From a virus: DNA of 57,265 bases. The notes under the pieces were generated by a model, which was not told the origin of the DNA, did not search any database, and was given only the letters and a program-made list of their open reading frames with translations. Below are positions 47,461-55,423 of the stretch, piece by piece (position 1 is the stretch's first letter; every line of letters begins with the position of its first letter). Where the stretch lies: positions 1 through 57,265 of the IMG/VR virus record IMGVR_UViG_3300037247_000734; one strand, given 5' to 3'. The position numbers and the translations under genes were made by a program.

Positions 47461-50121
47461 ATGGAGACCACACTAGACATTATTCAGCTAGGTCGGGACC
47501 GGGAGTGCACCCGGTGTGACCTACACGAGGAATGCAAGACGGTCTGTATCCCGACAACGTCGCACGGCGTGCCAGCGTGTCGCTCCCGTGCCATCCTGAT
47601 AATCGGTGAGGCTCCTGGTGGAGTTGAGGACCTCAAGGATCGGCCCTTCGTCGGGCCATCCGGACATATTCTCCGAAAACTGTACATCGAGTTCTTCAAG
47701 CTGGCCGAGAGGACTGACGTGTACTGTGCAAATGCGGCGAGGTGCCGCCCTCCTGGGAATCGGACCCCGAATAAAACTCAACTGAGAGCCTGTCACGGCT
47801 TTCTACTCGCTGATGTTGTTCAACTACAGCGGGAATACAATGAGGTCCTGGTCCTAGTGGTAGGTGGCCCCGCCGCTCGTGCAGTATGGGGTGGCTCCCT
47901 CAAAGATTCCTTCCGCAGGCAAGGTGACTTCACCGACTGGCACAACCTCGTAAAGAACCCGGACCCTGTGCCTAAGCCGTGTCGGGTGTTTTCGACCTAT
48001 CATCCTGCGTTCATTCGACGCGAACCCTCCACCGCACTGTCGGTCAAGCGTCACATGCAGATGCTATCCGACTACCTGGACGGCAAACTGAAGTATGAGC
48101 TTGACGATCTGCTGGACATTAGCACCGCCCCAATGCCCCCCGAGTACAAACTGGGCCGCTTGTCTCTCGATATCGAGACCTACGGAATCGTGAAGAGCTT
48201 TCCGAAGCAGCGGTTCTTCCATCCCAAGCTATCCGTCGGACGGGACTTCATCGCCTCAAAGAACCTAGTTCAAACATGCGGTCTGACTTGGCGGGAGCCT
48301 CTCACGAGTTGTGGTCTTGGAGCAGGTGAGGGCTTGCAGCAACACGCTATCTTCTACATGGACGATAGGGTTCATCGTAGTAGGTTGTGGGCATGGCTCA
48401 AGAAGTGCCGCAGGGAGTCGGGTTTCGAGTTCCTGTTGGGCCAGAACATCGTATTCGATCTGATGTACCTCCGTCATGCGTACCCGGAGGCCCGCATCCT
48501 GCTCGACGACCCCCTACCCATTATGGACCTGATGGTCCTTAACTACCTACACGACGAGTCCCGTCCGGAGAAGTCGCTCAAGGCCCTGGCTCCTCTCTTC
48601 CGCGTGTCCAAGTATGGCGACCCCAAGACCAAGGGGGAATTCAAGCGATACGACAACAACCGTGTTCCCGAACTTGTTCAGTACAACTGTCAGGACACGG
48701 CCAGTACATTGCGGATTGCTGAGAAACTGATGACCGAGATCAAGGGATTCTACGGTAATGACACCAAAAAGCTCTCCCCGTTCTGTATGAAGTGGTACAG
48801 TCAGCTTCTATGGCTAATTGTTTGGATGTCCGAGAACGGCCTCCGTATGGATAAAGGCAAGCTCGTAGAGTTGTTCGACCGGAATGAACGAGCCCAGAAT
48901 GCCATCACGCGGGCAGCCCGAGAACTCTACAATATGCCCCTCCGTGGTACGGGCTCTGAGAGGGCCAAACGTGCTATGATGGACGACGCTGTTACAGTTG
49001 TGGATCAAACTAACGAATTGCCAGACCTGGAGCTTACGGACAAGAAAAAAGAGATTTGCTTCTCGGCAGATAACCGCAATGCCCTGATGGACCTACTGGA
49101 CCGAGAGCTGCTTGCTTATAAGCAACTCAAGCTGTTCGGGGCGTATCAGGATGTGTCCGGTCTCATGGACCGCTACTTATACCCACTACTTGTGGGAGGA
49201 GGAAAGAAGCATGACAACAAGGCTAGTGTACTCCTCAATGGGTTTGCCTATCCGCGTTGGTTTCCCGTGCCCTCCGAGTTTGAGGATCGCTCGACCGGAG
49301 GGACCAAACAAGCTCGCATTGTGGCAAAAGGACCACCATGCCAGACATTTCCGCCTGTCGTCAAAAGACTTATTAGAGGCCGGTTCCCTACTGGCTGGCA
49401 GATATGGTTCGACTACTCGCAAATCGAGTTTCGCGTGGCTGCTCTGCTCTCGAACGACCCAGCCATGATGGAGGAGTATCAGGGGTCGCCGGACCTGCAC
49501 GGCACGACGACGTGCCTCATGTTCGGTGATGATATCGTCAACCACCCCCAGTACAAGGCCAAGTATCGGCAGGCGGGCAAGGTGTTCAACTTCCGTGCCC
49601 TCTACCGAGGCGGTGCCAAGAGAGCCCAAACTTCCCTTATGAAGGACCTCGGTATCCACCTCGACCTGGTTCAGATCACCAAGATCGACAACGCCTTCTG
49701 GAAGAAGCACCGCCGATTGCGTATATGGCAGGATGAACTGATGGCGTTCGTCCAGAAACGAGGGTTCTACGAACTACCCTTAATCGGACAATCGAGATTG
49801 TTCCTTGGTGGCAGGAAGGCCAGAGAACAGAAGCTCAACGAAGTCGTGAACCTGCCCGTCCAGGCGATCGCCGCCGACATCATGTTGTCGGCCCAGTACG
49901 TCCTGTGGGCCAAGCTCCGTCAAGCAGGCTTGAAGGCGGTCATCCCCTGCAACGTGTACGATGCGGCTCTCATCGAATGCCCGAAATACGAAGTCCATCG
50001 GGTGCGACGGATCATGGCCGAGGTCCTTCCGAACCCACCCTTCTACCAAGCGTTGTGCGACGAACTAGGACGTACACTCCCACTTGAATACGAGATAGAG
50101 GAGAAACGTGTTGTTGCTTGA
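47461..50121 (+). CDS. Uracil-DNA glycosylase / family A DNA polymerase fusion, 886 aa
   Basis: Residues 1-205 are a family 4-like UDG: C16, C19, C95 and C111 have the Fe-S spacing (C-x2-C and C-x15-C), GEAPGG at 49-54 and HPA at 181-183 are the catalytic loops. Residues 230-430 are a 3'-5' exonuclease (D237, E239, then YNCQD with D412). Residues 470-886 are a family A polymerase: motif A DYSQIEFR (651-658), motif B R703-K707-F711-Y715, motif C D834. It is the replicative polymerase, with an added uracil-recognising domain. Odd residues: NFRALYR instead of NFGxxYG in motif B, and VYDA instead of VHDE in motif C. Confidence 0.9.
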   Translation: METTLDIIQLGRDRECTRCDLHEECKTVCIPTTSHGVPACRSRAILIIGEAPGGVEDLKDRPFVGPSGHILRKLYIEFFKLAERTDVYCANAARCRPPGNRTPNKTQLRACHGFLLADVVQLQREYNEVLVLVVGGPAARAVWGGSLKDSFRRQGDFTDWHNLVKNPDPVPKPCRVFSTYHPAFIRREPSTALSVKRHMQMLSDYLDGKLKYELDDLLDISTAPMPPEYKLGRLSLDIETYGIVKSFPKQRFFHPKLSVGRDFIASKNLVQTCGLTWREPLTSCGLGAGEGLQQHAIFYMDDRVHRSRLWAWLKKCRRESGFEFLLGQNIVFDLMYLRHAYPEARILLDDPLPIMDLMVLNYLHDESRPEKSLKALAPLFRVSKYGDPKTKGEFKRYDNNRVPELVQYNCQDTASTLRIAEKLMTEIKGFYGNDTKKLSPFCMKWYSQLLWLIVWMSENGLRMDKGKLVELFDRNERAQNAITRAARELYNMPLRGTGSERAKRAMMDDAVTVVDQTNELPDLELTDKKKEICFSADNRNALMDLLDRELLAYKQLKLFGAYQDVSGLMDRYLYPLLVGGGKKHDNKASVLLNGFAYPRWFPVPSEFEDRSTGGTKQARIVAKGPPCQTFPPVVKRLIRGRFPTGWQIWFDYSQIEFRVAALLSNDPAMMEEYQGSPDLHGTTTCLMFGDDIVNHPQYKAKYRQAGKVFNFRALYRGGAKRAQTSLMKDLGIHLDLVQITKIDNAFWKKHRRLRIWQDELMAFVQKRGFYELPLIGQSRLFLGGRKAREQKLNEVVNLPVQAIAADIMLSAQYVLWAKLRQAGLKAVIPCNVYDAALIECPKYEVHRVRRIMAEVLPNPPFYQALCDELGRTLPLEYEIEEKRVVA

Positions 50122-50145
50122 CTTCGTCCAATTAGTGGGTATAAT
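50118..50145 (+). promoter_or_regulatory. Sigma-70 promoter, TTGACT-16-TATAAT
   Basis: A -35 at 50118-50123 and a perfect -10 at 50140-50145 overlap the end of the polymerase gene and the gap after it. AAAGGA follows and the phosphoesterase begins at 50169. It should raise expression of the downstream replication genes. Confidence 0.82.
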
Positions 50146-50168
50146 ATAGGCGAAAGGAACCTTTTCAA

Positions 50169-50933
50169 ATGAAAACTCAGAGAAGAATTATCCTTCCGGA
50201 CCTACACCTACCCTTCCACGATAAGAAGCTCTTGGCGTGCTGGCTGGAACGGCTCCGTTCCCGTATTTGGGACGGCGTGGACATCATAGGCGACTTCCTC
50301 GACTGCTATACGCTGAGCCGATTCGACGCCAATCCCACTCGAAAGGACACTCTCCAACAGGAGATCGACGAGAGCCATAAACTCCTACAGTATATCCGTA
50401 CCATATCTCCCGAAGCGGACATCAGGTATTCGGAGGGCAACCACGAGGATCGACTTCGTAAGATGCTGTGGGGAAAGGCCCCCGCTCTGGCTCACCTTCG
50501 CAACCTTACGATCCCCGACCTTCTGGACCTCCAGAACTTGTGTATCAAATGGCACAGTACCCAGAACCCCTACAAGATCAGCGACTTATGGTACACCCAC
50601 GGAGACGTTCTCCGAAAGCACGCAGGCATGTCGGCCCGAGCCAAATCTGAGGCCATCCACGGGTCAGTCATTGTTGGGCACACTCACCGTCAGGGTTGGT
50701 CGCCCCTGACGACGTGGAGCGGCACTGACGACGCCTATGAAGTCGGGTACATGGCTGATCCTACTCAGCTTGACTATGTCCGTACCCCCTTCAACTGGCA
50801 GTCGGGCTGGGCCGAGGTACAATTTGTTGATGGTACCCACCATGTGGACTTCTACCGAACGGTTGACCGTGGACGGGAACGAGTCGTAATCGGACCCGAG
50901 GGAGTGATAGCACAATGGAGAACACGAAGATGA
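50169..50933 (+). CDS. Calcineurin-like metallophosphoesterase, 254 aa
   Basis: All motifs of the family are visible: D11-x-H13, GDFLD (41-45), GNHE (90-93), H144 in YTHGD and GHTHR (170-174). It binds two metal ions. Phage members act as nucleases or phosphatases on DNA ends, nucleotides or tRNA; the substrate is undetermined. It follows the polymerase, as in several phages where the pair may act in replication or repair. A 12-bp motif copy (50874) lies in its end. Confidence 0.87.
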   Translation: MKTQRRIILPDLHLPFHDKKLLACWLERLRSRIWDGVDIIGDFLDCYTLSRFDANPTRKDTLQQEIDESHKLLQYIRTISPEADIRYSEGNHEDRLRKMLWGKAPALAHLRNLTIPDLLDLQNLCIKWHSTQNPYKISDLWYTHGDVLRKHAGMSARAKSEAIHGSVIVGHTHRQGWSPLTTWSGTDDAYEVGYMADPTQLDYVRTPFNWQSGWAEVQFVDGTHHVDFYRTVDRGRERVVIGPEGVIAQWRTRR

Positions 50934-51109
50934 GGATGATGGACTTCCATCTTACATTGAGCTGCCAGTTCGGGAACCGCTATCGTCAGGTGAGGTTCCA
51001 TCTACGTCCTTTCAAGTGGCAGTTTGGGGATGCCTCCTACAGACTCTCTTGCGGACTCGGACTGTTTCGCATGTATGCCTTTGGTCCTTTCGCGGTGCAG
51101 TGGGGATAA
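50915..51109 (+). CDS. Small hypothetical protein, 64 aa
   Basis: Overlaps the phosphoesterase by 19 bases, with GGGAG 11 bases before ATG. The protein is beta-like and aromatic (FHLTLSCQFGNRYRQVRFHL, FGDASYRLSCGLGLFRMY). Unknown. Confidence 0.6.
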   Translation: MENTKMRMMDFHLTLSCQFGNRYRQVRFHLRPFKWQFGDASYRLSCGLGLFRMYAFGPFAVQWG

Positions 51110-51115
51110 AAGACG

Positions 51116-51358
51116 ATGAAACATTTGTGGCATAGGTGGCATACTTGCCATGTACGGTCGGAATGTGGGCAGCGGCCTCCCCAAATTAAGCGGGTGGATA
51201 TGGTATTCTACATTGCAGAGGCAACCTGCGAAGAATGTCTCACAATACGTCGAGAGAACGCACTCAGACAAGCGACTGAATGTATTGACCGTCGCTTCGC
51301 CCTACTTGATATAAAGCTCCACTTTAAGCAAGGGAAAACCGAAAAGGACGAGTTTTAA
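51116..51358 (+). CDS. Small Cys/His-rich protein, 80 aa
   Basis: His/Trp/Cys-rich start (MKHLWHRWHTCHVRSECG) and a later TCEECLTIRREN suggest a zinc finger, followed by a helix. No family recognised. Confidence 0.6.
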   Translation: MKHLWHRWHTCHVRSECGQRPPQIKRVDMVFYIAEATCEECLTIRRENALRQATECIDRRFALLDIKLHFKQGKTEKDEF

Positions 51359-51378
51359 AATTCGACGGGGAAATCGGG

Positions 51379-51603
51379 ATGTCATCTGAGAAAACGCAAA
51401 AACCAGAACCGTTTTGGACAGGACCGGGATACCGGGGCGAGTACCAGTGCCCGCACGGTGTGGGCCACGGCAACCACATCCACGGTTGTGACGGTTGTTG
51501 TGAACGGCCTGACTACCCTCTTCGGGGAAAGTTGAAGGACGTTCCGTTCTTTGAGAGACTTGACAAGATCGACAAGATCATTGAGGAAGGGGAAGGGAAA
51601 TGA
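51379..51603 (+). CDS. Small Cys/His-rich protein, 74 aa
   Basis: A tight cluster CPHGVGHGNHIHGCDGCCE (residues 24-42) is likely a metal-binding knuckle; the C-terminus is a charged helix (FFERLDKIDKIIEEG). It overlaps the membrane-protein gene by four bases. I recall similar CPHGVGHG proteins in other phages, with no known function. Confidence 0.68.
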   Translation: MSSEKTQKPEPFWTGPGYRGEYQCPHGVGHGNHIHGCDGCCERPDYPLRGKLKDVPFFERLDKIDKIIEEGEGK

Positions 51604-51821
51604 CTGTTGACTTATATGTACTAGTACCGATTAGTGCCTGCTTAGTGTCTTGGATTGGGGGGTGTCTCGTTGGCAGGGCACTCCTTCGACGAGAGATGTC
51701 AGAGCAACTGGATCACATGAGGATGAGGTACGAAGTCGCGTGCAAGACAGCAGAGACCTGGAGAGATGAGGTTGAGGTCCTCGCTGCACGGGTAAAGGAG
51801 GACGACGATGGGAAAGGGTGA
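51600..51821 (+). CDS. Membrane-anchored coiled-coil protein, 73 aa
   Basis: Residues 5-26 are a membrane helix (LYVLVPISACLVSWIGGCLVG); the rest is a coiled coil (SEQLDHMRMRYEVACKTAET). Topology resembles inner-membrane spanin-like or accessory lysis proteins. The end overlaps the next gene by 14 bases. Confidence 0.62.
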   Translation: MTVDLYVLVPISACLVSWIGGCLVGRALLRREMSEQLDHMRMRYEVACKTAETWRDEVEVLAARVKEDDDGKG

Positions 51822-52113
51822 CAATACACGACCATTGAGCGTGTCAAAGGAGGAGTACGATGACAACTTCGAAGCAATCTTCGGAGAGAAGAAGCTCAAC
51901 GTCTGGGAAAACCCTCCCCGAATTGATGAGGGAGATCGACCGGACGGTGGACAAACTGTTGGCGTGCCCGAAGGACCGGACGGATCACTGGATTCACAGA
52001 CTCAAGAGCCTGCAAAGGAGACGGGATGCCCTTGCTGTGGAAAGACCCTGTGGCCCGATGGAACTGACAGGTGGTGGTGCCCAAGTTGTAAATGGACTGG
52101 AGAAGCCAAATGA
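51808..52113 (+). CDS. Conserved small phage protein with zinc ribbon, 101 aa
   Basis: AGGAGG precedes ATG 51808. The N-terminus GDNTRPLSVSKEEYDDNFEA matches a common phage pattern; a disordered acidic linker and a ribbon CPCCGKTLW...WWCPSCKWTG follow. Likely an early protein. A second frame with its own strong start overlaps it (see 51860-52489). Confidence 0.72.
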   Translation: MGKGDNTRPLSVSKEEYDDNFEAIFGEKKLNVWENPPRIDEGDRPDGGQTVGVPEGPDGSLDSQTQEPAKETGCPCCGKTLWPDGTDRWWCPSCKWTGEAK

Positions 52114-52489
52114 GCAGACGAAGTGCAAAGCCAGCCGGGCCGGTGACACGACGGGAACAGGTCGAGAGTCTCCGACAGATGAAGGCCCAGGAGGTAGCGA
52201 GTCGGGTGGCAGAGAGCATCCGCGAGGCAGTGAAGCAGGAGGTGGAGGCCCAATTGAAACCAATCAAGGACACGATGTTGGACCTGATCGACCGGGTGGT
52301 GGACCTGGAGAAAGACCTGTCACAAGCGATCGTCATGGTAGGCCAAAAAACCCCCAGCGAGGACTAGGTGATTGCGACGGTGACGATCGACAGGCGGGAG
52401 CAGAGGGAGCTGAGGTTCCCAGAGGTAATGAAGTGGTATGGGGACCGGGCCACCACTGGACAGATAGTCATAGTCCGGACCCAGACTAA
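51860..52489 (+). CDS. Overlapping frame with strong Shine-Dalgarno, 209 aa, doubtful
   Basis: AGGAGG lies five bases before ATG 51860. The first 75 residues are helical and plausible (TLPELMREIDRTVDKLLACP, DRTDHWIHRLKSLQRRRDAL); the remainder is Gly/Pro/Asp-rich and runs through three other genes in a different frame. Either a real overprinted gene, possibly much shorter in effect, or a long chance frame. Confidence 0.25.
   Translation: MTTSKQSSERRSSTSGKTLPELMREIDRTVDKLLACPKDRTDHWIHRLKSLQRRRDALAVERPCGPMELTGGGAQVVNGLEKPNEQTKCKASRAGDTTGTGRESPTDEGPGGSESGGREHPRGSEAGGGGPIETNQGHDVGPDRPGGGPGERPVTSDRHGRPKNPQRGLGDCDGDDRQAGAEGAEVPRGNEVVWGPGHHWTDSHSPDPD
52110..52367 (+). CDS. Coiled-coil protein, 85 aa
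   Basis: ATGA overlap with the zinc-ribbon gene. Basic start, then a long amphipathic helix (REQVESLRQMKAQEVASRVA, SIREAVKQEVEAQLKPIKDT) suggesting a trimeric or tetrameric coiled coil. Function unknown. Confidence 0.65.
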   Translation: MSRRSAKPAGPVTRREQVESLRQMKAQEVASRVAESIREAVKQEVEAQLKPIKDTMLDLIDRVVDLEKDLSQAIVMVGQKTPSED

Positions 52490-52928
52490 GCAGATGCCAG
52501 TCGGCGACTATGCTCTCAAAGGTTTCGAGGAGACCTGTATCATCGAACGGAAGGGCTCCATTCGTGAGCTTGCTACGAACCTGTTGGGTGACGATTGGGC
52601 TCGGGCGATGGATGCCTTCAAACGGTTGGCCGACGCCACGGCCCACCCGTACCTCATGGTGGAGTGTACCCCGGCGGACCTCAGAACTCGTTCCCGTTGG
52701 GTACATGAACCGGAGCGTGTGGTTGATGCACTCGCTGCCCTCATCGAGAAATTGGACTTACGCCTCATCCTGTGCGGCAGGGTGACAGATGTAAAGCAGA
52801 AGCGGACAGTGGGCGAGCTGATGCTACGACTCATGTTGGCCCACGCTTACCAACGGGAGACTGACTATGGCGAAGTCGAGGATGTTATCAAAAAAATTGG
52901 AGCAGGAAATCCACGAGGCTCTGGCTAA
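52368..52928 (+). CDS. ERCC4-type nuclease, 186 aa
   Basis: The catalytic signature of the XPF/ERCC4 family is present: D8 and E11 (TIDRREQRE), GDY at 46-48 and ERK at 60-62 (CIIERKG). These enzymes cut branched or structured DNA; phage versions act in recombination. GTG start directly after the upstream stop (TAG-GTG). Its end overlaps a small gene by 62 bases. One 12-bp motif copy (52686) encodes RTRSRW. Confidence 0.88.
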   Translation: MIATVTIDRREQRELRFPEVMKWYGDRATTGQIVIVRTQTKQMPVGDYALKGFEETCIIERKGSIRELATNLLGDDWARAMDAFKRLADATAHPYLMVECTPADLRTRSRWVHEPERVVDALAALIEKLDLRLILCGRVTDVKQKRTVGELMLRLMLAHAYQRETDYGEVEDVIKKIGAGNPRGSG

Positions 52929-53034
52929 GTGGGATGATGGCGACCACTGGGTGGGAGGTACTCCTCGGGAGACGCTTGATCTCCTAGATTCGGTGCTTTA
53001 CGAAACGACGGGGGCCTTTCATGGGAAGGAGTAA
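52867..53034 (+). CDS. Small helical protein, 55 aa
   Basis: GGGAG seven bases before ATG 52867 makes a convincing start inside the nuclease gene. The product is MAKSRMLSKKLEQEIHEALA plus WDDGDHWVGGTPRETLDLLDS. Size and helix content resemble antirepressors or nuclease partners; unknown. The word ATTGGAGCAGGAAAT recurs before the next gene. Confidence 0.6.
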   Translation: MAKSRMLSKKLEQEIHEALAKWDDGDHWVGGTPRETLDLLDSVLYETTGAFHGKE

Positions 53035-53092
53035 TCTGGCGGGGGGAAGAGTTACAGAAGCAATGGGCAGACAGTTCATATTGGAGCAGGAA

Positions 53093-53641
53093 ATGAGACA
53101 TGGGAACGAGAAAACTGAGTTCGAGACCGGGGCACACCGGGACACCGCCGAAGGGAAAGGAACCCCCAGTCTAATAAGTCCGATATTGATTCACCGACTT
53201 GGAGTGCTTCTTGAGGAGGGAGCAAAGCATTACGGGACCGATAACTGGAGGAAGGGAATGCCGTACCGTCGCGTGATCGACAGTATGATCCGACACACCT
53301 TCCTTGAGTTGGCCGGGGATAAAGAGGAGGACCACCTCGCTGCCATCGTCTTTGGGTGCATGTGTCTGATGACCTACAAATCTGACAAGGTCCTTGACCA
53401 GAAGCTCGACGACAGAGATGAGGGCCTGAAAAAAATTCTTCCATCTCTCTTGACTCCGACCCCGCCGAAGCCTAGACTTGAACGTGATGTACGCGAACAA
53501 GAGTTATCAACGCCCTCAAAGTGGCCAACGAAGATGCAGCCTTGCAAGGGTAGCTGTGGGGGAATGACGGTCTGGGAGGATGGGTATTGTCAGACTTGTA
53601 CAGTAAGGGGGGAGAATCCTAACCATGTCTGCTCTCAATAA
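53093..53641 (+). CDS. dATP/dGTP diphosphohydrolase-like protein (DUF5664 type), 182 aa
   Basis: The conserved region is GAHRDTAEGKGTPSLISPIL, then HRLGVLLEEGAKHYGTDNWR and FLELAGDKEEDHLAAIVFG, matching the dATP/dGTP diphosphohydrolase N-terminal family named after 2-aminoadenine phages but common elsewhere. The all-helical fold with acidic EExxD residues suggests a MazG-like metal-dependent pyrophosphatase acting on dNTPs. The C-terminus adds a Cys-rich tail (QPCKGSCGGMTVWEDGYC). Start ATG 53093 has GGAG six bases before; 53063 and 53021 are alternatives. Confidence 0.75.
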   Translation: MRHGNEKTEFETGAHRDTAEGKGTPSLISPILIHRLGVLLEEGAKHYGTDNWRKGMPYRRVIDSMIRHTFLELAGDKEEDHLAAIVFGCMCLMTYKSDKVLDQKLDDRDEGLKKILPSLLTPTPPKPRLERDVREQELSTPSKWPTKMQPCKGSCGGMTVWEDGYCQTCTVRGENPNHVCSQ

Positions 53642-54830
53642 AGAACCAACGGTTAATGTCAAGCCGGGGACCAAGGTGCTCTCGGCGAAGTGCCGAACGG
53701 TACAGCAGGCCCATGAAGGCGGTAAGATGGGGTGGAATGTTCCGAAGTCCACCGTGGACTTCTTCAAGGAGATTCGTAAGCCGTTGATCCGGTCCTCGCC
53801 GCTCATGTGCCTGGACCATTGTCCGAGGAGGTTCCTCTATGAGTATCGTCTTGGTATTCGTCCGCGTCGTTACGAGTCTGCTCTCACGAGGGGCACGATC
53901 GTTCACAAGATTCTGCAAGCCCTCTTCCTGGGTCAGGAACCGACGGAGGCCCTCGCGGTTTGTGAGCGTCTCCTCGCAAAGGAGCAGGCAAAGCTGATCG
54001 AGGATGCCGGTCCCGATGGGTTCCTCCCTACTGGAGAGGCCCTTGAGCCCACCCTCAAGAAGTTAGAAGAGGATTACCATAAAGCCAGGGCGACCGGGTT
54101 GGTGTTCTGGCAATTCGTACCGTTCGCCAAAGAGAAGTATGAGGTTCTGCGAACGCCGGATGGCACTCCCATGATCGAGGTGCTCCTAGAAGCAAGGTAC
54201 CCTGGTCTCAGTCGCCCCATCCGGACCCCTTGTGACTTAGCCCTGGTTGAGAAAGCAACCGGGGATGTCTGGATCGTGGACCACAAAACCACGAGCTTCG
54301 ATCCAAAGAAGCGAGCGATCCCCACGAAGATCAGTGCCCAACTCGCCATCTACCGACTGGTCCTCCAGTCCCACCTGGATGCGTGGGCCGAGATTGCTTT
54401 TGAGAACCGTGGAGTCGAGGAACCTCCTCGGACAGTGGTGGGGTCCATGCACGCTATCATTAAGACACCGGGGATCAAGTTCTGTAAGAAGGACGCCAAC
54501 TTCGCGGCGTACATCGAGCGGCTAGTCCAGTGGTACAAGGACGCCGAGGCTAAGGACCCGGACAATCCTCCCCTGATCCTGGACCCCAATCGCTTCGCTG
54601 GCTCCCTAATGACCGGCGAGTTGTGGGGGCGACTCAAGCAATACTGTAAGGCGTGCCACGCATCCCCGAACATAGACCACTTCTACCGGGTCGGGGAGTC
54701 AGCGTGCCTCCAGTACAACAAGATTTGTCCCTATATGAAGCTGTGCAACAGTGACCCGTCCATGTGGCCGGACCTCGTTGAACAGCGATATGAAATCAGT
54801 TTCCGTGAGGACAGAGAGGAGAACGATTAA
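53625..54830 (+). CDS. Cas4/RecB-like PD-(D/E)XK nuclease with Fe-S Cys, 401 aa
   Basis: Nuclease residues: H94 (RGTIVHKIL), D204 (PCDLALVEK), D219 and K221 (IVDHKT) and Q239/Y243 (QLAIYR). Fe-S ligands: one Cys before PRRF (C62 or C66) and three at the C-terminus (about C361, C368, C374), as in Cas4 and AddB. Such enzymes resect DNA ends with 5'-3' or 3'-5' polarity. It sits with an ERCC4 nuclease and a RecA-like ATPase, forming a recombination module. No CRISPR array is present, so a Cas4-immunity role is unlikely. Confidence 0.87.
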   Translation: MSALNKEPTVNVKPGTKVLSAKCRTVQQAHEGGKMGWNVPKSTVDFFKEIRKPLIRSSPLMCLDHCPRRFLYEYRLGIRPRRYESALTRGTIVHKILQALFLGQEPTEALAVCERLLAKEQAKLIEDAGPDGFLPTGEALEPTLKKLEEDYHKARATGLVFWQFVPFAKEKYEVLRTPDGTPMIEVLLEARYPGLSRPIRTPCDLALVEKATGDVWIVDHKTTSFDPKKRAIPTKISAQLAIYRLVLQSHLDAWAEIAFENRGVEEPPRTVVGSMHAIIKTPGIKFCKKDANFAAYIERLVQWYKDAEAKDPDNPPLILDPNRFAGSLMTGELWGRLKQYCKACHASPNIDHFYRVGESACLQYNKICPYMKLCNSDPSMWPDLVEQRYEISFREDREEND

Positions 54831-54831
54831 G

Positions 54832-55014
54832 ATGATCTTCGCAGTCTGGAGTCGGCTGTGTCGGCGTGTCCATCGGGCATTATGCTTCGTAGGCATCCAC
54901 GCATCGAACAGTACCTTCGAGTGTGGCAAAGACGCAGACGGCAAATGGGTGCCAATTGGATGGTTCTGTGGAGTGTGTTGTAAGTCTTGGGACACAGATA
55001 AGGAGAACAGCTAA
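54832..55014 (+). CDS. Small Cys-rich protein, 60 aa
   Basis: ATG 54832 two bases after the nuclease stop with AGGAG 11 bases upstream. Cys occur at TFECGKD and WFCGVCCKSW. Likely zinc-binding, function unknown. Confidence 0.6.
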   Translation: MIFAVWSRLCRRVHRALCFVGIHASNSTFECGKDADGKWVPIGWFCGVCCKSWDTDKENS

Positions 55015-55015
55015 G

Positions 55016-55423
55016 ATGAACTTTGAGGGAATGGACAGGCGGCTTCGGGACCGAGTTCACTGGGCCACGGGTGATCTTCTGGGTAAGGTAGTAAGAGACC
55101 ACCTGCTCAAGGGCGGCAAGTTTGACAGAACGAAGATGACTCAGATGTTCTATGAGTGTGTCCGAACCGCTCAACTAATCGAGGACCTGTACGTGGGAAC
55201 GGGACTGAACCCACTGGAAAAGGAGGGGATGGATGAAGTCAGTGATAACGGGACGGGAAATCCCGAAGGACTTGCAGGGAGTGACGGGGCTGCGGGCCGG
55301 GTTTGTTATACCCCCCGTCCAGCAGATACGGTTGACGATAACAGGGCAGCCGGGAGCAGGGAAATCGACGTTTCTGAACTCGAACCCCCATCTCCTAAGT
55401 CTGGACCCGGAACGAGGGGGTGA
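55016..55423 (+). CDS. Hypothetical protein, 135 aa
   Basis: AAGGAG ten bases before ATG 55016. The first 70 residues are helical (MDRRLRDRVHWATGDLLGKV, KMTQMFYECVRTAQLIEDLY); the last 63 overprint the RecA-like gene and are Gly/Pro-rich, so the true product may matter only in its N-terminal part. Confidence 0.55.
   Translation: MNFEGMDRRLRDRVHWATGDLLGKVVRDHLLKGGKFDRTKMTQMFYECVRTAQLIEDLYVGTGLNPLEKEGMDEVSDNGTGNPEGLAGSDGAAGRVCYTPRPADTVDDNRAAGSREIDVSELEPPSPKSGPGTRG

Noticed and set aside
2194-53641. 2-aminoadenine (Z) genome, suggested by an HD phosphohydrolase (DatZ-like) and a dATP/dGTP diphosphohydrolase-type protein
   Set aside because: No PurZ (adenylosuccinate-synthetase-like) gene was found in any frame, and both enzyme families are common in ordinary phages.
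53625-54830. CRISPR-associated Cas4
   Set aside because: No CRISPR array or other cas genes are present; the neighbours are phage recombination genes.
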